From: Burkholderiales bacterium
GTDB taxonomy: Bacteria > Pseudomonadota > Gammaproteobacteria > Burkholderiales > SG8-41
Direction: 5' to 3'
NCBI GenBank assembly: GCA_019746155.1
Contig: JAIESJ010000121.1
Location: 1 to 10,077, forward strand
DNA: 10,077 nt
Every line of letters starts with the position of its first letter. The stretch's first letter is position 1. Below the pieces are notes generated by a model. The model searched no databases. It was given only the letters and a program-made list of their open reading frames with translations, and was not told the origin of the DNA. This document shows positions 1 through 5,624 of this stretch, piece after piece. The translations under genes were made by a program, and so were the position numbers.

Positions 1-619
1 ACCGGTGACAGTGGTGGATGTGTCGAACAACCGCGTGACCCAGATCAAAAAGCCCGACACCGACGGCTATGCGGCGGTGCAGGTGGCTTTTGGCAAGCGC
101 CGCGCGCGCCGCGTCAACAAGGCCGCCGCCGGTCACTTCGCCAAGGCCGGCGTCGAAGCCGGTCACACGCTCAAGGAGTTCCGCGTGACCCCCGAGCAGC
201 TCGCCGCCCTCAAGGTCGGGGGCACGATCGGCGTCGATATTTTCGAGGTGGGCCAGAAGGTCGATGTTTCGGGCATATCGCACGGCAAAGGGTTTACCGG
301 CGTCATCAAGCGCCATCACTTTTCGTCGAACCGCGCGAGCCACGGCAACTCGGTATCGCACAACAAGCCCGGCTCGATCGGCATGGCGCAGGACCCGGGC
401 CGCGTGTTTCCCGGCAAGAAAATGGCGGGCCATATGGGCGCCGTCCGCCGCACTGCCCAGAATCTGGTGATTGTGCGCGTCGACACCGAGCGCCAGCTGC
501 TGCTGATCCGCGGAGCGGTGCCGGGTGCCAAGGGCGGCGACGTTGCGGTGTTTCCGGCGGTCAAGGCGGGCAAATCCGCCGCATCCGGCAAGGCAGCGAA
601 AGCTGCCGCTGCCAAGTAA
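1..619 (+). CDS. rplC: 50S ribosomal protein L3 (5' partial)
   Basis: Large-subunit protein L3 binds 23S rRNA early in assembly, and its internal loop reaches toward the peptidyl transferase centre. The reading frame is open from the left edge (first whole codon at 2-4) to TAA at 617-619. Aligned to E. coli L3 from memory, the first visible residue matches about residue 23, so roughly 22 N-terminal residues lie outside the window. The conserved central stretch ending GKKMAGHMG is intact. The residue matching E. coli Gln150, the PrmB methylation site, is His (codon 431-433). After the usual family end (PAVKA) come about 16 extra residues made almost only of Ala, Gly, Ser and Lys. rplD follows after 12 nt. 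Identification is certain; the true start cannot be seen. Confidence 0.98.
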   Translation, partial: PVTVVDVSNNRVTQIKKPDTDGYAAVQVAFGKRRARRVNKAAAGHFAKAGVEAGHTLKEFRVTPEQLAALKVGGTIGVDIFEVGQKVDVSGISHGKGFTGVIKRHHFSSNRASHGNSVSHNKPGSIGMAQDPGRVFPGKKMAGHMGAVRRTAQNLVIVRVDTERQLLLIRGAVPGAKGGDVAVFPAVKAGKSAASGKAAKAAAAK

Positions 620-631
620 GGCAGGTGCGCG

Positions 632-1252
632 ATGGAACTCAAACTGATCAACGAACAAGGCCAGCCGACCGCTTCGGTTTCGGCATCCGACACCGCGTTC
701 GGACGCGAATACAACGAAGCGCTGGTACACCAGGTGGTGACGGCCTATCTTGCCAATGCGCGGAGCGGCACGCGGGCGCAGAAGGACCGCGGTACCGTCA
801 AGCACTCGACCAAGAAACCGTGGCGCCAGAAAGGCACGGGACGCGCGCGCGCCGGCATGACATCGAGCCCCCTGTGGCGCGGCGGCGGCAGGATTTTCCC
901 GAACCTGCCGGACGAAAACTTCAGCCACAAAATCAACAGGAAGATGTTCCGCGCCGGCGTTTCCTCGATTCTGTCGCAGCTTGCGCGCGAGGACCGTCTG
1001 GCGGTGGTCGACAAATTCAGCGTCGATGCGCCCAAGACCAGGCTGCTGGCGCAGAAGCTCAAGGGCATGGGACTGGAAGATGTGCTGATCATTACCGACA
1101 GCCCCGACGACAATCTTTTATTGTCGTCACGCAACCTGCCCAACGTCAACGTTGTCGATGTGCGCTACGCCGATCCGGTGAGCCTCATCCGCCACGCCAA
1201 GGTGCTGATAACGCGCAGCGCGGTGGCCAAAATCGAGGAGATGTTCGCATGA
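632..1252 (+). CDS. rplD: 50S ribosomal protein L4
   Basis: L4 (206 aa; E. coli 201) is a primary 23S rRNA binder whose long loop lines the peptide exit tunnel. In E. coli it also represses its own S10 operon through the leader upstream of rpsJ, which is outside this window. The tunnel-loop motif KKPWRQKGTGRAR lies at residues 61-73; Lys67 matches E. coli Lys63, where macrolide-resistance changes occur. The C-terminal half matches the family (EDVLIIT, DPVSLI). The ATG at 632 gives the canonical MEL start, with AGG at 623-625 upstream. The stop TGA (1250-1252) overlaps the rplW ATG (1249-1251) as ATGA, so the two genes are probably translationally coupled. Confidence 0.99.
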   Translation: MELKLINEQGQPTASVSASDTAFGREYNEALVHQVVTAYLANARSGTRAQKDRGTVKHSTKKPWRQKGTGRARAGMTSSPLWRGGGRIFPNLPDENFSHKINRKMFRAGVSSILSQLAREDRLAVVDKFSVDAPKTRLLAQKLKGMGLEDVLIITDSPDDNLLLSSRNLPNVNVVDVRYADPVSLIRHAKVLITRSAVAKIEEMFA

Positions 1253-1572
1253 GTGCGACGCCCAGCGTGAAACAGCAGGAGCGCCTGATGCAGGTGCTCC
1301 TTGCGCCGGTGATTTCAGAGAAAAGCACGTTTGTTGCCGACAAGCATGAACAGGTGATCTTCCGCGTGGCGCAGGACGCGACCAAGCCGGAGATCAAGGC
1401 TGCAGTCGAGCTCATGTTCAAGGTCCAGGTGGAATCGGTGAAAGTCGCCAACGTGAGAGGCAAGGAAAAGCGCTTCGGCCGCTTCATGGGCCGCCGCAAT
1501 CACTGGAAAAAGGCCTACGTCTGCCTGAAACCCGGCCAGGAAATCAACTTCGCTGAAGGGGAGGCCAAGTAA
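1249..1572 (+). CDS. rplW: 50S ribosomal protein L23
   Basis: L23 (107 aa; E. coli 100) sits at the exit of the peptide tunnel and is the docking site for trigger factor and the signal recognition particle. Glu24 in the stretch APVISEK matches E. coli Glu18, the residue known for trigger-factor contact. The RNA-binding C-terminal half with GRRNHWKKAYV (residues 81-91) is typical. The start at 1249 is supported by a strong Shine-Dalgarno GAGGAG at 1235-1240, inside the end of rplD. It gives about 7 more N-terminal residues than E. coli. An internal ATG at 1288 would start too close to the conserved core. Its last base is shared with the rplB start (TAATG). Confidence 0.98.
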   Translation: MSATPSVKQQERLMQVLLAPVISEKSTFVADKHEQVIFRVAQDATKPEIKAAVELMFKVQVESVKVANVRGKEKRFGRFMGRRNHWKKAYVCLKPGQEINFAEGEAK

Positions 1573-2405
1573 TGCTAGTCAAAGTCAAACCGACGTCTCC
1601 CGGTCGGCGACAACTGGTCAAGGTGGTTACGCCGGGATTGCACAAGGGCAAGCCGGTGGCCAGGCTCACCGAAAGCCAGTCGAAAAAAGCCGGGCGCAAC
1701 AGCCACGGTCACGTGACCATGCGCCACCAGGGTGGCGGTCACAAGCAGCACTATCGTGTCATTGATTTCAAGCGCAACAAGGACGGCATTGCAGCGAAGG
1801 TGGAGCGCCTTGAGTACGATCCGAACCGCAGCGCCCACCTGGCGTTGCTGTGCTATGCCGACGGCGAGCGCCGCTACATCATTGCGCCCAAGGGCGTGTC
1901 GGCGGGCGTGCAGCTCATGTCCGGAGCGGAGGCGCCGATCAAAGTCGGCAATACGCTGCCGCTCAGGAACATTCCGGTCGGCACCACCATTCACTGCGTC
2001 GAAATGCTGCCCGGAAAAGGAGCGCAGCTCGCGCGCGCCGCCGGCACTTCGGTGCAACTGCTGGCACGCGAAGGCGATTACGCGCAATTGCGTCTGCGCT
2101 CCGGTGAGATCCGCAAGGTTCATGTCAACTGCCGCGCCACAATCGGCGAGGTCGGCAACGAGGAGCATTCGCTGGAATCAATCGGCAAGGCCGGGCGCGT
2201 GCGTTGGCGCGGCGTGCGGCCGACGGTACGCGGTGTGGCGATGAATCCGATCGACCACCCGCATGGCGGCGGCGAAGGCAAGACTGCGGCCGGCCGGCAT
2301 CCGGTGAGCCCGTGGGGCACGCTGACCAAGGGCTATCGTACGCGCAAGAACAAGCGCACCAACAGCATGATCGTGCGTCGCCGTCATGCTAAAAGCATCG
2401 GTTAA
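1572..2405 (+). CDS. rplB: 50S ribosomal protein L2
   Basis: L2 (277 aa; E. coli 273) is one of the most conserved ribosomal proteins; it is needed for subunit joining and supports the peptidyl transferase centre. The signature MNPIDHPHGGGEG falls at residues 224-236. His229 is at the same position as the functionally important E. coli His229. The OB-like RNA-binding domain (about 40-120) and SH3-like domain (about 125-200) are complete, and the basic tail RRRHAKSIG is typical. The start is fixed by AAGGGGAGG at 1556-1564, 7 nt upstream of the ATG. The gene overlaps the rplW stop by one base. Nothing is missing or odd. Confidence 0.99.
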   Translation: MLVKVKPTSPGRRQLVKVVTPGLHKGKPVARLTESQSKKAGRNSHGHVTMRHQGGGHKQHYRVIDFKRNKDGIAAKVERLEYDPNRSAHLALLCYADGERRYIIAPKGVSAGVQLMSGAEAPIKVGNTLPLRNIPVGTTIHCVEMLPGKGAQLARAAGTSVQLLAREGDYAQLRLRSGEIRKVHVNCRATIGEVGNEEHSLESIGKAGRVRWRGVRPTVRGVAMNPIDHPHGGGEGKTAAGRHPVSPWGTLTKGYRTRKNKRTNSMIVRRRHAKSIG

Positions 2406-2415
2406 GAGGTAACAC

Positions 2416-2736
2416 ATGGCACGTTCGATCAAGAAGGGCCCATTCGTGGATCACCACCTGATGAAGAAGGTGGAAACCGCGCGCAGCGCCAACGACAAGC
2501 GCCCGATCAAGACTTGGTCGCGGCGCTCGACCATCCTGCCGGATTTCGTCGGCCTCACCATCGCTGTCCATAACGGCAAGCAGCACATTCCGGTCTATAT
2601 CACGGAAAACATGGTTGGTCATAAGCTCGGCGAGTTTGCGCATACCCGCGTTTTCAAGGGGCACTCCAGGGCCGGTTCGGCGGCGGCAGCCGACAAGAAG
2701 ACCAGCCCGACACCGGCGGCAGCGCCCAAGTCGTAA
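2416..2736 (+). CDS. rpsS: 30S ribosomal protein S19 with extended C-terminus
   Basis: S19 forms a complex with S13 in the head of the 30S subunit, near the A-site tRNA. The N-terminus MARSIKKGPFVD and the motif VYITENMVGHKLGEFA (residues 60-75) are diagnostic. Shine-Dalgarno GAGGT (2406-2410) lies 5 nt before the ATG. The protein is 106 aa against 92 in E. coli. The family core ends near KGH (residues 81-83), and the remaining 23 residues are Ala/Ser/Pro/Lys-rich and low in complexity, about 14 longer than the E. coli tail. The frame stays open without error into the normal 10-nt gap before rplV, so this looks like a real tail and not a frameshift. Confidence 0.98.
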   Translation: MARSIKKGPFVDHHLMKKVETARSANDKRPIKTWSRRSTILPDFVGLTIAVHNGKQHIPVYITENMVGHKLGEFAHTRVFKGHSRAGSAAAADKKTSPTPAAAPKS

Positions 2737-2746
2737 GGAATAGAGC

Positions 2747-3085
2747 ATGAACACCATAGCAAAACTGCGCGGCGTGCGGCTCTCGGCCCAGAAAGGCCGG
2801 CTGGTGGCCGATCTCGTACGCGGCAAACCGGTTGAGCACGCACTCAACATCCTGCAGTTCAACCCCAAGAAGGGCGCGGCGATCATCCGCAAGGTGCTGG
2901 AATCCGCGATCGCCAACGCCGAGCACAATGACGGTGCCGACATCGACGAACTCAAAGTGACAAGCATTCACGTCGAGAAGGGCCCGGTGCTCAAACGCTT
3001 CATGGCGCGGGCCAAAGGCCGCGGTGCGCGCATCTTGAAACCGACTTGTCACATTTACGTGACGGTTGGCGACGGAAGGAAATAA
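2747..3085 (+). CDS. rplV: 50S ribosomal protein L22
   Basis: L22 (112 aa; E. coli 110) binds all domains of 23S rRNA. Its long beta hairpin (about residues 78-98 here) forms part of the exit-tunnel constriction with L4. Conserved blocks seen are SAQKGRLVADLVRGK (13-27), VLESAIANAEHNDGADID (50-67) and KGPVLKRFMARAKGRG (78-93). No deletion is apparent in the hairpin, the place where macrolide-resistance deletions are known. AAGGA at 2735-2739 gives a 7-nt spacer to the ATG. The rpsC start follows 3 nt after the stop, with the rpsC ribosome binding site inside the last codons of rplV. Confidence 0.99.
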   Translation: MNTIAKLRGVRLSAQKGRLVADLVRGKPVEHALNILQFNPKKGAAIIRKVLESAIANAEHNDGADIDELKVTSIHVEKGPVLKRFMARAKGRGARILKPTCHIYVTVGDGRK

Positions 3086-3088
3086 ACC

Positions 3089-3844
3089 ATGGGTCAGAAA
3101 ATACATCCGACGGGCTTTCGCCTTGCGCTCAACCGCAACTGGGCATCGCGCTGGTACGCGAACAGCAAGAATTTCGCGAAGATGCTCAATGAAGACATCA
3201 AGGTTCGCGATTATCTGAAAGCACGGCTTGCGCACGCTGCGGTGAGCCGGGTCGTAATCGAGCGTCCGGCGAAGAACGCGCGCATAACGGTCTATAGCGC
3301 GCGTCCCGGAGTCGTGATCGGCAAGAAGGGCGAGGACATCGAATCGCTTAAAACAGAATTGCAGAAGATGCTCGGCGTGCCGGTGCATGTCAATATCGAG
3401 GAAGTGCGCAAGCCCGAGATCGACGCGCAATTGATTGCGGATTCGATCGCGCAGCAGCTGCAGAAGCGCATCATGTTCCGCCGCGCGATGAAGCGCGCCA
3501 TCACCAACGCCATGCGGCTGGGCGCCCAGGGCATCAAGATCATGAGCGCGGGGCGGCTGAACGGCATCGAGATTGCCCGCACCGAGTGGTATCGTGAAGG
3601 CCGCGTGCCTTTGCACACGCTGCGTGCCGATATCGATTACGGTTTTTCCGAAGCCAAGACCACCTATGGCGTGATCGGCATCAAGGTGTGGGTGTTCAAG
3701 GGCATCGTGATGGCGCAGAACGAACAGCCGGTGATCGCGCCTGCCGCGGCCGCTCCGGCAACGGAGCCGGAAAAACCGGCCAGGAAGCCGCGAAAGCCGG
3801 CAGCAAAAACAGGAGCAAAACGTGCTACAGCCAGCCAGACGTAA
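3089..3844 (+). CDS. rpsC: 30S ribosomal protein S3 with extended C-terminus
   Basis: S3 (251 aa; E. coli 233) is a 30S head protein at the mRNA entry tunnel and takes part in the ribosome's mRNA helicase activity. The type II KH domain has its GKKG loop at residues 78-81. Arg131, Arg132 and Lys135 match the E. coli helicase residues at identical numbers. The C-terminal domain is intact through TTYGVIGIKVWVFKG (191-205). After about residue 210 comes a tail of roughly 40 residues rich in Ala, Pro, Lys and Arg. Its last 7 codons and stop are also read in another frame as the start of rplP (23-nt overlap), and the rplP ribosome binding site is within the tail-coding DNA. AAGGA (3076-3080) precedes the start. 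Confidence 0.99.
   Translation: MGQKIHPTGFRLALNRNWASRWYANSKNFAKMLNEDIKVRDYLKARLAHAAVSRVVIERPAKNARITVYSARPGVVIGKKGEDIESLKTELQKMLGVPVHVNIEEVRKPEIDAQLIADSIAQQLQKRIMFRRAMKRAITNAMRLGAQGIKIMSAGRLNGIEIARTEWYREGRVPLHTLRADIDYGFSEAKTTYGVIGIKVWVFKGIVMAQNEQPVIAPAAAAPATEPEKPARKPRKPAAKTGAKRATASQT
3811..3815 (+). promoter_or_regulatory. Shine-Dalgarno of rplP, inside rpsC
   Basis: AGGAG lies 6 nt upstream of the GTG at 3822 and inside the rpsC coding sequence. It decides the rplP start: with this spacing, GTG gives the canonical MLQP N-terminus of L16. Confidence 0.85.
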
Positions 3845-4238
3845 ATACCGCAAGGAGCAGAAAGGCCGCAACAAAGGCGTTGCGACCCGCGGCAGCAAGG
3901 TGAGCTTCGGCGAATATGGCCTGAAGGCGATCGGCCGCGGCCGCCTTACCGCGCGCCAGATCGAGGCCGCGCGGCGTGCCATGACGCGCCACATCAAGCG
4001 CGGCGGCCGTATCTGGATCCGCATTTTCCCGGACAAGCCGATTTCGCAGAAACCGGCGGAAGTGCGTATGGGCAACGGCAAGGGCAACCCCGAGTACTGG
4101 GTTGCCGAAATCCAGCCGGGCAAGGTGTTGTACGAGATGGATGGTGTTGACGAAGCGATGGCGAAGGAGGCGTTCCGGCTGGCGGCGGCCAAGCTGCCGA
4201 TCCTGACCACTTTCGTGCACCGTCAGGTCGGGGGTTAA
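3822..4238 (+). CDS. rplP: 50S ribosomal protein L16, GTG start
   Basis: L16 (138 aa; E. coli 136) organises the central protuberance and contacts tRNAs in the A and P sites. The N-terminus reads MLQPARRKYRKEQKGRN, matching the invariant MLQP of the family when the GTG at 3822 is used as start. No ATG is available nearby in this frame. Core motifs are GRGRLTARQIEAARRAMTR (38-56) and WIRIFPDKP (65-73). Arg82 in the AEVRMGNGKG segment matches E. coli Arg81, the target of the ribosomal oxygenase YcfD/RoxA; whether this organism has that enzyme is unknown. The gene overlaps the end of rpsC by 23 nt in a different frame, so it is probably translated in part by ribosomes finishing S3. rpmC begins 3 nt after the stop. 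Confidence 0.99.
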   Translation: MLQPARRKYRKEQKGRNKGVATRGSKVSFGEYGLKAIGRGRLTARQIEAARRAMTRHIKRGGRIWIRIFPDKPISQKPAEVRMGNGKGNPEYWVAEIQPGKVLYEMDGVDEAMAKEAFRLAAAKLPILTTFVHRQVGG

Positions 4239-4241
4239 ACC

Positions 4242-4445
4242 ATGAAAGCGAGTGAATTGAGGGCGAAGTCCGCCGATGAGCTGCAGCAGGAACTCGCATC
4301 GCTGCTGAAGGCGCAGTTTTCCCTGCGCATGCAGAAGGCGACGCAGCAGCTATCCAATACCAGTCAACTGAAGAAAGTGCGTCGCGACATCGCGCGCGTG
4401 CGCACCCTTATGACCGAGAAAGCGGCGGAACAGGTTAAAGCATGA
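4242..4445 (+). CDS. rpmC: 50S ribosomal protein L29
   Basis: L29 (67 aa; E. coli 63) is a small two-helix coiled-coil hairpin next to L23 at the tunnel exit. The typical pattern is present: MKASELRAKS at the N-terminus, LKAQFSLRMQKATQQLSNTS in the middle (residues 22-41) and KKVRRDIARVRTLM at 44-57. The start lies 3 nt after the rplP stop with only a G-run (4231-4234) as ribosome binding site, which suggests re-initiation. The TGA stop at 4443-4445 overlaps the rpsQ ATG at 4442-4444 as ATGA. Confidence 0.98.
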   Translation: MKASELRAKSADELQQELASLLKAQFSLRMQKATQQLSNTSQLKKVRRDIARVRTLMTEKAAEQVKA

Positions 4446-4702
4446 GCGAAGCCAACAAGCGTACGCTGACCGGGCGCGTGGTCAGCGACAAAATGGAAAA
4501 AACCGTGACTGTGCTGGTCGAACGGCGTGTCAAGCACCCGCTGTACGGCAAGATCATGACGCGTTCCAAGAAATACCACGCGCACGACGAGAAGAACGAG
4601 TTTCACGAAGGCGACCTGGTGATGATCGAGGAATGCCGGCCGCTGGCGAGGACCAAGGCGTGGCGGGTGGTCAAGCTCGTGGAAAAGGCGCACACGGTCT
4701 GA
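4442..4702 (+). CDS. rpsQ: 30S ribosomal protein S17
   Basis: S17 (86 aa; E. coli 84) is an OB-fold protein that binds 16S rRNA early, near helices 7 and 11. The family signature GDLVMIEECRPLA is at residues 57-69, and the N-terminal strands (LTGRVVSDKMEKTVTV) are canonical. AGG at 4432-4434 is a modest ribosome binding site in the end of rpmC, and the ATGA overlap implies coupling to L29. This is the last gene of the S10 operon. No terminator follows. Instead a promoter begins only 8 nt after the stop, so transcription from the S10 promoter probably reads on into spc. Confidence 0.99.
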   Translation: MSEANKRTLTGRVVSDKMEKTVTVLVERRVKHPLYGKIMTRSKKYHAHDEKNEFHEGDLVMIEECRPLARTKAWRVVKLVEKAHTV

Positions 4703-4709
4703 TTTCGTC

Positions 4710-4738
4710 TTGCGGAATCATCCGGATAGTTCTACAAT
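4710..4738 (+). promoter_or_regulatory. Probable sigma-70 promoter of the spc operon
   Basis: The -35 box TTGCGG (4710-4715) and -10 box TACAAT (4733-4738) are separated by exactly 17 nt. The -10 matches 5 of 6 consensus bases and the -35 matches 3 of 6, including TTG. Transcription would start near 4745, giving a leader of about 180 nt before rplN. E. coli has its spc promoter in the same rpsQ-rplN gap. The match is seen in the sequence; promoter activity is inferred. Confidence 0.7.
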
Positions 4739-4758
4739 ACTCTGCTTTTTTGGTTTCG

Positions 4759-4782
4759 GATCGTCTGCTTCTCAGAGCGGTC
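4759..4782 (+). other. Leader hairpin 1
   Basis: GATCG (4759-4763) and TCTG (4764-4767) pair with CGGTC (4778-4782) and CAGA (4773-4776), leaving G4777 bulged and a 5-nt loop. This gives 9 base pairs including one G-U pair. Found by eye; no folding energy was computed. Confidence 0.5.
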
Positions 4783-4805
4783 TTCACTGAAAAACCAGGT
4801 TTTTT

Positions 4806-4838
4806 CTCCGCGCAAAAACGGGATTCGATAGCGCGGAG
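4806..4838 (+). other. Leader hairpin 2 (perfect 8-bp stem)
   Basis: CTCCGCGC at 4806-4813 is the exact reverse complement of GCGCGGAG at 4831-4838, with a 17-nt loop between them. The stem is GC-rich and should be stable. A stem this long and perfect is notable in a 180-nt leader, though GC-rich DNA raises the chance level. Confidence 0.55.
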
Positions 4839-4863
4839 GTTCGACCCGAACGGGCTTCAATAC

Positions 4864-4890
4864 TGGCCGTTGCCGCCGGCAAACGGACCA
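4864..4890 (+). other. Leader hairpin 3 (11 bp, two bulged A)
   Basis: TGG-CCG-TTGCC (4864-4874) pairs with GGCAA-CGG-CCA inside 4878-4890. A single A is bulged at about 4883 and another at 4887, and the loop is 3 nt (4875-4877). The 3' side ends 36 nt before the rplN start. Regularly spaced bulged adenines are common in protein-binding RNA hairpins, but no binder is identified. Confidence 0.55.
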
Positions 4891-4926
4891 AGTTGGAGAA
4901 GAGTTTTTTAAGCAGGAAGCGAAAAA

Positions 4927-5295
4927 ATGATTCAGATGCAGTCCATTCTGGATGTCGCCGACAACACCGGTGCGCGCGCGGTGATGTGCATCAAGGTGCT
5001 CGGCGGCTCCAAGCGGCGTTACGCCGGAATCGGTGACGTGATCAAGGTCAGCGTCAAGGACGCGGCACCGCGTGGTCGCGTCAAGAAAGGCGAGATTTAC
5101 AACGCCGTCGTGGTGCGCACCGCCAAAGGGGTGCGGCGTAGCGACGGCTCGATGATCAAATTCGATGGCAATGCCGCAGTCCTGCTCAATCCTAAGCTCG
5201 AGCCGATCGGCACGCGTATTTTCGGACCGGTGACGCGCGAATTGAGGACCGAGCGCTTCATGAAAATCGTGTCGCTCGCGCCGGAAGTGCTGTAA
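4927..5295 (+). CDS. rplN: 50S ribosomal protein L14
   Basis: L14 (122 aa; E. coli 123) lies at the subunit interface. It takes part in intersubunit bridges with 16S rRNA and is the docking site of the silencing factor RsfS. The start MIQMQSILDVADNTGARAVMCIKVLGGS and the motif KKGEIYNAVVVRTAKGVRR (residues 53-71) are diagnostic, as is FDGNAAVLLN (79-88). AGGA at 4914-4917 gives a 9-nt spacer to the ATG. This is the first gene of the spc operon and has the only long upstream leader in the window, so control of the whole operon may be set here. rplX follows after 11 nt. Confidence 0.99.
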   Translation: MIQMQSILDVADNTGARAVMCIKVLGGSKRRYAGIGDVIKVSVKDAAPRGRVKKGEIYNAVVVRTAKGVRRSDGSMIKFDGNAAVLLNPKLEPIGTRIFGPVTRELRTERFMKIVSLAPEVL

Positions 5296-5306
5296 GGGGA
5301 CACATC

Positions 5307-5624
5307 ATGCGCAAGATCAAAAAAGGTGACGACGTGATCGTGCTTACCGGCAAGGATCGGGGCAAGCGCGGTACGGTGCTGCGCATCGTTGACGCGGAGC
5401 ACGTGCTGGTGGAGGGTGCCAACAAGGTGAAGAAGCATCAGCGTCCGAATCCGATGAAGGGCCTCGCCGGCGGCATTATCGACAAGGAAATGCCGCTGCA
5501 CGTCTCCAACGTGGGCTTGTTCAATCCGGCAACGAAGAAACCCGACCGTATCGGCATCAAGGTGCTGGAAGACGGCCGACGTGTGCGTTTTTACAAGTCC
5601 AATGGCGAAGTGGTTGATGTATGA
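5307..5624 (+). CDS. rplX: 50S ribosomal protein L24
   Basis: L24 (105 aa; E. coli 104) is an assembly initiator that binds the 5' domain of 23S rRNA near the tunnel exit. A KOW motif spans about residues 3-30 (KKGDDVIVLTGKDRGKRGTV), followed by the conserved GANKVKKHQRPNP (37-49) and GGIIDKEMPLHVSNV (55-69). AAGGGGA at 5294-5300 is a strong ribosome binding site 6 nt from the ATG. The TGA stop (5622-5624) overlaps the rplE ATG (5621-5623). E. coli has a short spacer at this junction, and the S8 repressor site spans it there. Confidence 0.99.
   Translation: MRKIKKGDDVIVLTGKDRGKRGTVLRIVDAEHVLVEGANKVKKHQRPNPMKGLAGGIIDKEMPLHVSNVGLFNPATKKPDRIGIKVLEDGRRVRFYKSNGEVVDV

Larger units (their letters stand above)
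4739..4926 (+). promoter_or_regulatory. Structured leader upstream of rplN
   Basis: This is the untranslated stretch between the predicted spc promoter and the rplN start. I see three good hairpins (4759-4782, 4806-4838, 4864-4890) and a weak A/T stem (4790-4805). It ends with a T-run at 4904-4909, then AGGA at 4914-4917 as the rplN ribosome binding site. The T-run is 13 nt past the last hairpin, so it is not a classic terminator. A ribosomal-protein-binding regulatory role is possible but only inferred. I do not recognise a known leader family. Confidence 0.45.

Noticed and set aside
625..1572. A 315-codon version of the rplW frame starting inside rplD
   Set aside because: The upstream part is an out-of-frame reading of rplD. 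The ATG at 1249 with GAGGAG upstream gives the normal L23 start.
2654..4210. A 518-codon open frame on the minus strand across rpsS-rplP
   Set aside because: It lies antisense to five strongly conserved ribosomal protein genes, its translation is His/Arg/Leu-rich with no recognisable family, and long antisense frames are expected in GC-rich DNA with biased third positions.
4741..4751. T-run after rpsQ as a terminator of the S10 operon
   Set aside because: The only nearby inverted repeat (CGGA 4713-4716 with TCCG 4721-4724) is 4 bp and about 20 nt away, and it overlaps the promoter. No intrinsic terminator can be supported.
4864..4909. Leader hairpin 3 plus T-run as an attenuator
   Set aside because: The T-run starts 13 nt after the stem, too far for a standard intrinsic terminator. 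An alternative fold could change this, but I cannot show one.
4633..4911. A 92-codon open frame through the spc leader
   Set aside because: It begins inside rpsQ in another frame, has no ribosome binding site of note, and covers the predicted promoter and hairpins. Its translation resembles no known protein.
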